A stretch of DNA of 6,119 bases from an uncultured Cloacibacillus sp. (GCA_934511335.1 CAKSWL010000140.1:1-6119); one strand, 5' to 3'. Positions 1 through 5,950 are shown, numbered from the stretch's first letter. Notes: generated from the sequence alone by a model not told the origin. Numbers and translations: made by a program.

Positions 1-1069
1 TTGAAAGCCGCCCCCACCACATATCGTCTTTAGTGTCCCATTCGCCGCCGATCCAAATATCGCGTACCGACCGCCAGCGCAGACCGAAACGTCCGTTGAT
101 ATTCCAATCCTGCAGTCCCAGTATCCCCTCGGCATAAGCCTCCATATCGACCTTGGGAAAAAGCTCTACCGTGCGGCCTATATGCACGCCGAGCTCCGTT
201 GATTTGTCGGAGGTCCCCGCATAAATCGCCGCCCAGGCGCCGATAGTGTAGTATCGGCTCTCCACTCTGACATTCAGCTGCGATACCTGCGAAGGCTGAA
301 ATTCAGCCTGGGCTTTTGAGGCGGAACGCTCCGTTATGCGCCGCTCGTTTATATAATCCTCGGCCCAGAGCTCCATGTCCGCGGAGTGTCTGGACGCCCA
401 TACGACCGGAATTCCGATAAAGGGGGCGAATTGTCCCATCAGTCCTTCGCGCAGCTCCCCGTGAAGAAGCGTCGGCAGTGAGTTAGAGACCAGCTTCGGA
501 TCAACGGCCAGTATCATCGGCATCTGCGGGGCAAAGGCGATCGTCAGCATCCGCAGGTCGTCTTTCGCCGCCAGAAGCAGGGAAGGAGCCCAGCCGGGAA
601 GCTTTTCGCCGGCGAGCTTCTCGATCTCCTCCTGGAGCGCCTTGTCAGACCAGCTCAGCGATTCAAGCGGGACCCCCTGAAGCAGTGCCAGCGCCTCTTC
701 GCGCAGATGCTGAACGTCGTTGTTGAACCATTCGAGCGGCGGGAGCTGCAGCTGCGGCGTTCTCACCTCGACGCCCCAGGGAGTCACCTCTCCCTCTGGA
801 GCAAATTTGACGGCAATATTACCATCTTTGCTTGCAAACGTTTCGATTTTATATCCGGAAAAGAGTCTCGAAGCGACCGCTTTCAGTATCTCCGCCTGGT
901 AGTCTAGACTTTGGCCGGCGGGCACGCTTTTATGGACCGCCCTGAGGCTCTGTTCGGCAAGAGCGCTCTGCCAGGCCGGCAGCCCCTCTACGGTCAACGC
1001 CGCCGCCTCCGCTCTATTTGAAGACACAATAATAGTCGCGGCAATTAAAATTGCCGCAACTATTTTCAT
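1..1069 (-). CDS. Exported, probable outer-membrane beta-barrel protein downstream of bamA (3' end outside window)
   Basis: The frame is open for 356 codons from ATG 1069 to the left edge, so the C-terminus is missing. I do not recognise the family. Residues 1-22 form a clear signal peptide: Lys2, a hydrophobic run to about Val15, then an AEA cleavage site. Residues ~25-190 look like mixed alpha/beta periplasmic domains, with amphipathic helices followed by short strands. This vaguely recalls POTRA-like folds but has no diagnostic motif. From about residue 262 the chain alternates polar and aromatic residues, with Trp/Tyr-rich stretches (ESRYYTIGAWAAIYAG, FGLRW, IWIGGEWD), typical of outer-membrane strands. 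It begins 19 nt after the bamA stop and has only a weak Shine-Dalgarno, so translation may be coupled to bamA. The overlapping ATGs at 1077 and 1073 are out of frame; 1069 is the start that yields the signal peptide. A role with BamA in outer-membrane biogenesis is inferred from position only. Confidence 0.8.
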   Translation of the reverse strand, partial: MKIVAAILIAATIIVSSNRAEAAALTVEGLPAWQSALAEQSLRAVHKSVPAGQSLDYQAEILKAVASRLFSGYKIETFASKDGNIAVKFAPEGEVTPWGVEVRTPQLQLPPLEWFNNDVQHLREEALALLQGVPLESLSWSDKALQEEIEKLAGEKLPGWAPSLLLAAKDDLRMLTIAFAPQMPMILAVDPKLVSNSLPTLLHGELREGLMGQFAPFIGIPVVWASRHSADMELWAEDYINERRITERSASKAQAEFQPSQVSQLNVRVESRYYTIGAWAAIYAGTSDKSTELGVHIGRTVELFPKVDMEAYAEGILGLQDWNINGRFGLRWRSVRDIWIGGEWDTKDDMWWGRLS

Positions 1070-1088
1070 GCATTCATTTATCGTCTGC

Positions 1089-3005
1089 CTAGAAGAGTTC
1101 TCCGAAGCCAAAATGGAACCTGCCTTCGTCTCCCTCTGCGTAGTCAAGACGCAGATTCCCGATAGGAGTGTTCAGACGGATACCAATTCCGGGAGACGAA
1201 CCCCAGTCGTCGTCGCCATATATTACCTCGCTTCCATTCCTTGAACGGCCGGAATTCCAAGCCCGTCCTACGTCGTAGAAGAGGACGAAGCTCAGCATCT
1301 TCTGCATCGGAATCCGCAGTTCAAAGTTGCCGAGGACCATGTTGCGCCCGCGGTAATAGTCGTCATCGTAGCCGCGCAGCGTCGTGTCGCCGCCGACGGT
1401 GTACATTTCGTCGTATGGTACGTCGCCGGTAGAGGTACCCGCAAGCAAACGTGCCGCAAAGATGACGGGCTTGTCCTCATAGCCGTTAAGGAAGGTCGTC
1501 TCAAATAGATTCTTCAGGAAGTTGCCGACGGGGAAGTAGAATCGACTCTCAAGCCAGTATTTCATGTAATTGTAATCCACATCCTCGACGGTGGCCTTGC
1601 CAAACTGGAAGCTGATGCTCTCCACATCGCCTCTCGTATAAGGTGCGTATTCGTCGATATTAAACCTGCGGAATGAAAGAGTGGCTGAATAGTAGGTACC
1701 TTCGCCAAGTTCCTCTTCCTTTATCCGTCTCAGCTCCTCGGCCCGCTTGGCAGTGTCAGGATAATCTTCTCTGAAGCCGTCGCGTTCCCTAATATTGTCG
1801 TTTTTAGTGTTATGCCAGTCGAGCAGCATATACCAGTTATACTTCGACTCGTCGCGGAATTTTTTGCCAAAGCCGATAAAGGCGCCGTGCTTGTCTCTAT
1901 CGTACTCAAGGTATTGTTTGTCGTTTTCGTAATAGTAGACGTCGTCCCAAGTCCGTTTGTAACCGCCGATCTTCCAAGCCATAACCTTGCCGCTCATATA
2001 TGGCTGTTCAAGCGAGAGCCAGAATTCTTCCCTGTTTCCGAGTTCAAAACCGACGCTGAGCTTGAGGCCGGCGCCGCCGATGTTGAAGTTCTCGTAGCTC
2101 ATACCGCCGCCGAAACCGCTCTGCGTTCCATAGGCGATGTTGAAGCCGAGCCTGCCGGTGCGAGCCTCTTCTACGGTCAGCACGATGATCACATCGTCGG
2201 GATTTTCTCCGGGCTCAAAGTTCACGTTGACGTCGTTGAAATATCCCAGCCCCTGAAGGCGGTTCAGCGTCAGGCGGAGCTTATTCGCGTTAAATAGCTC
2301 GTCGACCTTTATCTTCAGGTATCGCTCGATGATCTTCTTTTTTGTTATTTTGTTTCCCTGAATGACGATCTCGGATATCTTTGGCTCGATGATCTCCACA
2401 GTGATGACGTCTCCGTCGATCTTCACGTCTTTCACGTTGGCCATGACGTAGCCGTCTTCCTGATATTTTTCTTTTATTCTCTGAAGGTCGTTGCGAAAGA
2501 AAGTTCTGTTGAAAATCATACCCGGCTGCGTAAAGATCGCGCTTTTGAGCTTGTCCTCCGAATAGACGGTGCTGCCTGTAAATTTGATCTCGCCGACTTT
2601 GGGATTTTCCTGTACGAGGAAGGTAACCTTTACGCCGTCGGCTTCGTCGGTGACTTTATAATCGGTCGCGCTAAAGAAACCAAGCTCAAAAATCGCCTCG
2701 GCATCCCTGCGCAGCTTCTCTTCATCCACATGCTGTCCAACTTTTGAGGTCACCACGCTCATTATGTGCTCACGGCTGACCTCGCCGTTGCCCTGCAGGT
2801 CCATGCTTACAATAACCGGACCAGTAAGATCCGCCTCTGCCGGAGCGGGAGCCTGCGGCTCATCCGAATAGACGGCTTCCGGCGATGCGGAAGGGGCGCT
2901 TTCTGTCGTACTATCCAGCGAATTTCCCTCGGCAGATAATGCGGAGGCTGCCGCGAAGGCAATAAAAACCAATGCTAGAGCAAGATACTTCGCTCGTTTT
3001 AACAC
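1089..3005 (-). CDS. bamA: Outer membrane protein assembly factor BamA (Omp85 family), three POTRA domains
   Basis: BamA is the core of the machinery that folds and inserts beta-barrel proteins into the outer membrane. This protein is 638 aa from GTG 3005. A signal peptide covers residues 1-25 (ending ALSA), followed by a Ser/Ala/Pro/Glu-rich linker to about 61. Three POTRA repeats lie at ~62-135, 136-209 and 210-281; each has the helix-Gly-Tyr/Phe-Phe pattern, as in LQGLGYFNDV. The 16-strand-type barrel runs from ~283 to 638. It includes the LRGY version of the conserved (V/L)RG(F/Y) loop-6 motif at 543-546 and ends in a terminal Phe (FGFGELF), the usual beta-signal. E. coli BamA has five POTRAs and is longer. 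A charged insertion around residues 397-437, rich in Arg, Glu, Asp and Lys, is probably an extracellular loop. GTG 3005 was chosen because AGGAG at 3014-3018 sits 8 nt upstream; the in-frame GTGs at 3014 and 3011 are too close to it. It follows the membrane-protein gene by 33 nt. Confidence 0.95.
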   Translation of the reverse strand: MLKRAKYLALALVFIAFAAASALSAEGNSLDSTTESAPSASPEAVYSDEPQAPAPAEADLTGPVIVSMDLQGNGEVSREHIMSVVTSKVGQHVDEEKLRRDAEAIFELGFFSATDYKVTDEADGVKVTFLVQENPKVGEIKFTGSTVYSEDKLKSAIFTQPGMIFNRTFFRNDLQRIKEKYQEDGYVMANVKDVKIDGDVITVEIIEPKISEIVIQGNKITKKKIIERYLKIKVDELFNANKLRLTLNRLQGLGYFNDVNVNFEPGENPDDVIIVLTVEEARTGRLGFNIAYGTQSGFGGGMSYENFNIGGAGLKLSVGFELGNREEFWLSLEQPYMSGKVMAWKIGGYKRTWDDVYYYENDKQYLEYDRDKHGAFIGFGKKFRDESKYNWYMLLDWHNTKNDNIRERDGFREDYPDTAKRAEELRRIKEEELGEGTYYSATLSFRRFNIDEYAPYTRGDVESISFQFGKATVEDVDYNYMKYWLESRFYFPVGNFLKNLFETTFLNGYEDKPVIFAARLLAGTSTGDVPYDEMYTVGGDTTLRGYDDDYYRGRNMVLGNFELRIPMQKMLSFVLFYDVGRAWNSGRSRNGSEVIYGDDDWGSSPGIGIRLNTPIGNLRLDYAEGDEGRFHFGFGELF

Positions 3006-3013
3006 ACACACCA

Positions 3014-3018
3014 CTCCT
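3014..3018 (-). promoter_or_regulatory. Shine-Dalgarno of bamA, decides the start
   Basis: AGGAG on the minus strand precedes a run of three in-frame GTG codons (3014, 3011, 3005). It overlaps the first, is 2 nt from the second and 8 nt from the third. Only the third has normal spacing, so translation should begin at 3005. This removes three residues (MVC) that a longest-ORF call would add before the signal peptide. Confidence 0.7.
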
Positions 3019-3038
3019 CAAATACAAGGGCTAAAAAA

Positions 3039-3653
3039 TTAGTTGACGATTTTGATTGCAGGTTCACTGCCTCTCAGACTCTTCTCGCCTACCTGTATAA
3101 GCGTGAGGAGATCTTCGGCTTTTATCTTATTTTCTCCCCTCCGTTTGACAGTGGGGCGTTCTGCGGGAATTTGCGCCGCCGGTTTTTCCACAGCCTTGGC
3201 GGTAAAATTTTTCTTCAGTCCGGGGGACTTCATCTCCGCGGCCCTGACGGCGATATTGCTTTCATTGAGGTTTTTCCGCAGAAGCCGCAGGAGCTCCTTT
3301 TCCTCCGCCGTAACAAGGGTGAATTCCTCAAAGTTGCCCTCAGCACCCGTCGAAAGCGCCGCGACCCGCTGGGGGCTGCCGCTCTCCACCGCGATGGGGA
3401 ATGTCGAAAGGCATATAATGATGATCGCAATGCCCAAAGATTTTACACTGAAGGAGGCACGGCTTCTAAACCTCAAATAGGCCGGCTGCGGCGCAAATTC
3501 ATTTTCTGCCTGGTCCCACAGCTCTTCCCGTACCTGTTTTAATTCCGCGGAGAGGCAGTCGGCCTCTGCTGCCGCCGATTTCCATTTATGATTCTCGCAG
3601 GCCGCCGTCAGCCGGTCGAGCCACCTTTGCAATCTAGCCATTTTTCGCTTCAT
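3039..3653 (-). CDS. Unknown single-span inner-membrane protein, possible regulator of the adjacent sigma factor
   Basis: This 204-aa protein is not one I recognise. Residues 1-50 are helical and charged, with heptad-like spacing of Leu/Ala/Trp. Basic residues (RFRSR, then K71) precede one strongly hydrophobic segment at about 72-89 (GIAIIIICLSTF). The positive-inside rule then puts the N-terminus in the cytoplasm and residues ~90-204 in the periplasm. The periplasmic part has a Glu/Leu-rich helix (~115-130), a basic Lys/Pro/Ala-rich low-complexity stretch (~145-178) and a final short helix. ATG 3653 has a good Shine-Dalgarno, AGGA at 3663-3666, 9 nt away. The gene lies 44 nt after the sigma factor gene and 33 nt before bamA. 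Cytoplasmic N-terminus, single span and periplasmic tail, directly behind a sigma gene, match the layout of membrane anti-sigma factors. No zinc-binding HxxxCxxC or other anti-sigma motif is present, so that role is inference only. Confidence 0.8.
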   Translation of the reverse strand: MKRKMARLQRWLDRLTAACENHKWKSAAAEADCLSAELKQVREELWDQAENEFAPQPAYLRFRSRASFSVKSLGIAIIIICLSTFPIAVESGSPQRVAALSTGAEGNFEEFTLVTAEEKELLRLLRKNLNESNIAVRAAEMKSPGLKKNFTAKAVEKPAAQIPAERPTVKRRGENKIKAEDLLTLIQVGEKSLRGSEPAIKIVN

Positions 3654-3677
3654 CGGTCTTCATCCTCATAAATTCAA

Positions 3678-3692
3678 GATAATAGAATTATC
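3678..3692. promoter_or_regulatory. AT-rich 6-bp inverted repeat between sigma factor and membrane-protein genes
   Basis: GATAAT and ATTATC flank a 3-nt centre (AGA on the plus strand) in the 44-nt gap. As RNA the hairpin would be weak and has no T-run, so it is not a convincing terminator. It could be an operator or an mRNA element, or it could be chance in a short AT-rich spacer. Confidence 0.25.
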
Positions 3693-3697
3693 CCGAT

Positions 3698-4303
3698 TTA
3701 TACGCCAGATGTGGCCTCAGATTCTTTTATTCCGAGCCACGATTTTAACTTCGCAAGCGCCTTTCTTCTTATACGGTATACATGGCTGATGTCGATATTC
3801 TTCTCATCTGCCACATCCCGGGCGACGCGTCCCTCCATAACTAGGGCGTTGATTATTTCTGATTCTCTCTCGGAAAGCTGCGAAAGCGCGTTTTCCAGAT
3901 CTATCGACCATTCGCTGCGGCTCGATTCATTATATAAGAGCGAGCTGTCGCCGCTTTCTTCAAGAAGCAGCGCCTCGTCCATGGAAATCGGCGCTCTCGC
4001 CTCCACGCGCTGAAGGAAATTGATCATCCGGCCGCGGATCTTATAATAGGCAAAAGTGGAAAAACGGATGTTCCGTCCGGCGTCAAAAGCGTCGACGGCG
4101 TTTATCAGCGCGATCATCCCCTCCTGAATGAGGTCTTGATACGTGCTGTAGGGGACTTTTAATTTCTTTGCGAGCCAATAGACCATGGGACGATTGGCAA
4201 GGATCAATTCTTCCCTCGCCTCTTCGTTTCCGGCCGCGCATTCCCTCCACAACTGGGAGTCGTCCTGACGCTGATCGATACCGCATCCCGCATTTCTGCT
4301 CAT
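3698..4303 (-). CDS. Small sigma-70 family RNA polymerase sigma factor (FliA/WhiG- or SigH-like)
   Basis: This factor directs RNA polymerase to a promoter subset. From ATG 4303 it is 201 aa. Residues ~17-48 (LWREC, then a helix ending in VYWLAKKL) and ~54-101 form regions 1.2-2.4. They contain the core-binding DLIQEGMIAL motif (57-66) and the aromatic, basic FDAGRNIRFSTFAYYKIRGRM stretch (73-93) that melts and reads the -10 element. Residues ~139-188 are region 4, starting LSERESEII and ending in a helix-turn-helix (HVYRIRRKALAKL) for the -35 element. About 38 mostly acidic residues join them, leaving no room for a full region 3. FliA/WhiG factors (~240 aa) retain region 3; SigH and ECF factors lack it. 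The N-terminal LW and the region 2 sequence argue against an ECF factor. ATG 4303 is preferred because AAAGGG lies 9 nt upstream; the frame extends to GTG 4357, but that abuts a TATAAT box. Its targets are unknown; position suggests envelope genes. Confidence 0.9.
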   Translation of the reverse strand: MSRNAGCGIDQRQDDSQLWRECAAGNEEAREELILANRPMVYWLAKKLKVPYSTYQDLIQEGMIALINAVDAFDAGRNIRFSTFAYYKIRGRMINFLQRVEARAPISMDEALLLEESGDSSLLYNESSRSEWSIDLENALSQLSERESEIINALVMEGRVARDVADEKNIDISHVYRIRRKALAKLKSWLGIKESEATSGV

Positions 4304-4357
4304 CTCATCACACCCTTTTCTCAGAGACAAGGTAATTAACTCCACACATTTTACCAC

Positions 4358-4363
4358 ATTATA
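4358..4363 (-). promoter_or_regulatory. Possible -10 box (TATAAT) for the sigma factor operon
   Basis: A perfect TATAAT on the minus strand lies ~55 nt before ATG 4303, just after the phosphatase stop codon at 4376. No good -35 hexamer is visible at 16-18 nt, so it is either weak or activator-dependent, or a chance match in AT-rich DNA. If real, it would give the sigma-bamA genes a transcript independent of the phosphatase gene. Confidence 0.35.
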
Positions 4364-4375
4364 TGTAAATTGACT

Positions 4376-5194
4376 CTATAATATCGGCATTGAAATTATC
4401 TCGTCCTCGGCGACCTGCAGGTGCAGCGTATCGTTCAGGCGGGCGAGGACAAACCTGTCTCCCGCCTCGACGCTGAAAACCGAGATGGAGCAGTTGTCTA
4501 TGCGCACCTTCCAAAATATATTCGAGCGCGGCAGCTCTAGCATCGGCAGAAAAAGCGCGCGCAGCATCGCGCCGTGCCCGACGACGACGATGTTCTCTTC
4601 TGGCCGTTCAAGAAGTATCCTCGTAAACCGCGCGGAACGTTCATATAGAGCCGCCATTTTTTCGCCGCCGGGGGCGTCGACATGGAGCTGATTGCGCCGC
4701 CACTTGTAAAAAAGCTCTTCGCCGAAGCGGGCCTTTATTTCCTTCACCGTGAGCCCCTCCCACTCGCCGAAGTTCACCTCTTCCAGAAGCTTTTCTTTCT
4801 CGACGACGAGTCCGTGGTGGTGGGCTGCGATATTGTCCGCCGTCTCGCAGGCGCGGGACAGCGGGCTGCTGATTATCGCTTCGACCTTTTTGCGGGCGAA
4901 GCGCAGTCCCGCCCTGCGAGCCTGTTCGCGCCCCTCCGCACAAAGAGGGATATCGGTCACGCCCTGATAGCGGAGTTGATTGTTCCACTCCGTCTTTCCG
5001 TGGCGCACAAAGAAGATTTTTTTGCCCTCTATCGGAGCGCTGAGCCCAGGGGCCTCGTCTATATTATTTATTTCCCGCAAAATTTTTACCCTCTCTCTTT
5101 GCGACAGGCGGTATAAAATCCGTGCGGCGCCTGTCTTTTCGCAATAAAACGCCTCTCGCAGGCCGGTGCGGAGGCAACTAAAATATCTTACCAT
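4376..5194 (-). CDS. Histidine phosphatase family protein (phosphoglycerate mutase superfamily, CobC/GpmB-like)
   Basis: Members remove or transfer phosphate through a phosphohistidine intermediate. The frame gives 272 aa from ATG 5194. The RHG box (FFVRHGKTEWN) puts the nucleophile at His65. SSPLSRACETA supplies Arg114, LEEVNFGEWEGLT carries the acidic residue near Glu139-Glu144, and VVVGHG supplies the second catalytic His207. The set is complete, so the enzyme should be active. The FGEWEG and PGGE motifs resemble alpha-ribazole phosphatase (CobC) and GpmB-type enzymes, but no cobalamin genes are nearby and the substrate cannot be assigned. Family proteins usually start a few residues before RHG, so the first ~40-60 residues are an unusual extension. 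ATG 5194 is the only in-frame ATG before RHG but lacks a Shine-Dalgarno. TTG 5080 has AGAGAGGG 8 nt upstream and would give 234 aa; it is a serious alternative. It lies 72 nt upstream of the sigma gene start and may share its transcript. Confidence 0.88.
   Translation of the reverse strand: MVRYFSCLRTGLREAFYCEKTGAARILYRLSQRERVKILREINNIDEAPGLSAPIEGKKIFFVRHGKTEWNNQLRYQGVTDIPLCAEGREQARRAGLRFARKKVEAIISSPLSRACETADNIAAHHHGLVVEKEKLLEEVNFGEWEGLTVKEIKARFGEELFYKWRRNQLHVDAPGGEKMAALYERSARFTRILLERPEENIVVVGHGAMLRALFLPMLELPRSNIFWKVRIDNCSISVFSVEAGDRFVLARLNDTLHLQVAEDEIISMPIL
5103..5135. promoter_or_regulatory. 8-bp perfect inverted repeat near the phosphatase start
   Basis: GACAGGCG (5103-5110) and CGCCTGTC (5128-5135) are exact reverse complements, 17 nt apart. 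If translation begins at TTG 5080 the repeat lies in the 5' leader, about 8 nt before the Shine-Dalgarno, where it could be an operator or a translation-controlling hairpin. If it begins at ATG 5194 the repeat is inside the coding region. Read on the plus strand it is followed by TTTT, but no plus-strand gene ends here. Confidence 0.35.
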
Positions 5195-5220
5195 AGGAAA
5201 GCGGCAGCAGTCAGCCCGGC

Positions 5221-5226
5221 ATTATA
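5221..5226 (-). promoter_or_regulatory. Probable -10 box (TATAAT) of the phosphatase gene
   Basis: A perfect TATAAT on the minus strand lies 26 nt upstream of ATG 5194 in the only intergenic gap in front of this gene. The best -35-like hexamer, TTGTCG at 5248-5253, is 21 nt away, which is too far for a standard promoter. The -35 is therefore poor or the site needs an activator. The predicted transcript start is near 5214, leaving a very short leader for ATG 5194 or about 130 nt for TTG 5080. Confidence 0.45.
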
Positions 5227-5228
5227 CG

Positions 5229-5269
5229 AAAAAATTTTAGATACTATCGACAATAGATTAAACTAAAAT
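5229..5269 (-). terminator. AT-rich nested dyad with T-run, possible terminator of the accessory ORF
   Basis: On the minus strand ATTTTAG (5263-5269) pairs with CTAAAAT (5234-5240). Inside it CTAT/ATAG (5253-5256 with 5244-5247) forms a smaller hairpin, and the outer arm runs into six T residues (5229-5234). It lies 58 nt after the stop of the 5327-5950 ORF and just before the phosphatase -10 box. The stem is AT-rich and the outer loop long, so it would be weak as an intrinsic terminator. A regulatory operator is the alternative. Confidence 0.35.
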
Positions 5270-5326
5270 CTTCGCGGGAAAACTTGGAGGCTTTTTGGGC
5301 TGCTATGTAACAGAGGTTTGACAAGC

Positions 5327-5950
5327 CTACACCAGCGCGTAACCAGCGGTGCTCCGTGCCTTGGCAAGATCGGCCTCGGTCTTTATACTGGCAGGCAATC
5401 TCCCGATGAGTTGACCCCCGGGCATGTCTAGCCCGGCTTGCGATGCTCTTTGGGAGGATTTTTTTGCATTGACGTCTGTCCCCATTTTGGATAGCATATC
5501 AAGCAACCTCTCGTTGTTGTATCCACGTCCGGGCAATACTAGCCCGGTTTCGTCGCCCCAGCGAGAGGACTTTTTTACGTTTATATACTTCAGCAGCCCG
5601 GGTTTCTCGGCCTGTTTAAGGAACCATTCGTTATACGGCTTGCCGGCGATGGCGCTCATACGTCCGTAAATGCTCGCTATGTCATTGCATATAAATTGTT
5701 CTCTATTTGTATCCTTATGCACTGTGTTAAGCGCTATAGGCACATTGATAGTAGCTCCTCGCGAGCCCTTCATCTCAAGCATGACTACAAATCCATCGGC
5801 TATTTGTCCCTGTTTCCCCTCTGAATTCAGAACCATAATCGGGTCAGCCAGCGCCGCAGGAGAAGTCGGGGGTGCGGACAAAAACCTGGACAACAAAGAG
5901 GCTCCGAAAGGAGTATAGGACGTATTCAGCAAATCAACGAAAGCGAGCAT
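5327..5950 (-). CDS. 5'-truncated MuF-C-like (phage/polyvalent protein) domain fragment, fused to IS-derived codons
   Basis: The ORF is 207 codons, but only residues from about 26 on look like real protein. The stretch ALADPIMVLNS (33-43), then GFVVMLEM (53-60), NVPIALNT (69-76) and NDIASIYGR (89-97), then KYINVKKSS (121-129) and GLVLPG (136-141) follows the order of the MuF C-terminal domain as I remember it. That domain is found in Mu-type head proteins and large polyvalent proteins of phages and conjugative elements and is linked to nuclease-toxin-like folds. The domain's first third, expected before ALADPI, is missing. Codons 1-25 lie opposite the IS3-type OrfA leader, and ATG 5950 has no Shine-Dalgarno. 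It is therefore probably the remnant of a longer gene cut by the IS, and likely a pseudogene. Residues 124-142 and 161-179 are an internal duplication. The family match is from memory and unsearched; a stable function is doubtful. Confidence 0.6.
   Translation of the reverse strand: MLAFVDLLNTSYTPFGASLLSRFLSAPPTSPAALADPIMVLNSEGKQGQIADGFVVMLEMKGSRGATINVPIALNTVHKDTNREQFICNDIASIYGRMSAIAGKPYNEWFLKQAEKPGLLKYINVKKSSRWGDETGLVLPGRGYNNERLLDMLSKMGTDVNAKKSSQRASQAGLDMPGGQLIGRLPASIKTEADLAKARSTAGYALV
5418..5581. repeat. Imperfect direct repeat inside the MuF-C-like ORF (period 111 bp)
   Basis: Two copies, 5418-5470 and 5529-5581, are offset by exactly 111 bp (37 codons). Both begin CCGGGCA, share CTAGCCCGG 10 nt further on, and end in a GAGGA-plus-T-run segment. 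In protein they read N-V-KKSS...GLVLPG and N-A-KKSS...GLDMPG. The in-frame offset points to a duplication of a coding module rather than a non-coding element. Confidence 0.6.

Noticed and set aside
707..907. Two overlapping plus-strand ORFs of 60-66 codons
   Set aside because: They are antisense to the exported-protein gene, whose long frame with signal peptide explains this region.
1812..2297. 161-codon plus-strand ORF
   Set aside because: It lies wholly opposite the confidently identified bamA barrel and POTRA coding sequence and shows no family features; it is an antisense shadow.
3043..3542. Two plus-strand ORFs (145 and 123 codons)
   Set aside because: Both lie antisense to the membrane-protein gene, which has a ribosome site, a membrane span and an operon position; the plus-strand frames have none of these.
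3039..3653. Zinc-binding anti-sigma factor
   Set aside because: The N-terminal domain has no HxxxCxxC motif; only topology and position support an anti-sigma role, so it is kept as a hypothesis and not as the annotation.
4304..4357. GTG 4357 as the sigma factor start
   Set aside because: It abuts a TATAAT box and has no ribosome site, whereas ATG 4303 has AAAGGG 9 nt upstream and gives a normal N-terminus.
4682..5116. 144-codon plus-strand ORF
   Set aside because: It is antisense to the phosphatase, whose catalytic motifs are all present on the minus strand.
5103..5139. Plus-strand intrinsic terminator (inverted repeat followed by TTTT)
   Set aside because: The loop is 17 nt, the T-run is short, and no plus-strand gene ends nearby.
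5318..5323. TTGACA, a perfect -35 hexamer on the plus strand
   Set aside because: No -10-like sequence lies 16-18 nt downstream, and the only plus-strand gene starts about 600 nt away.
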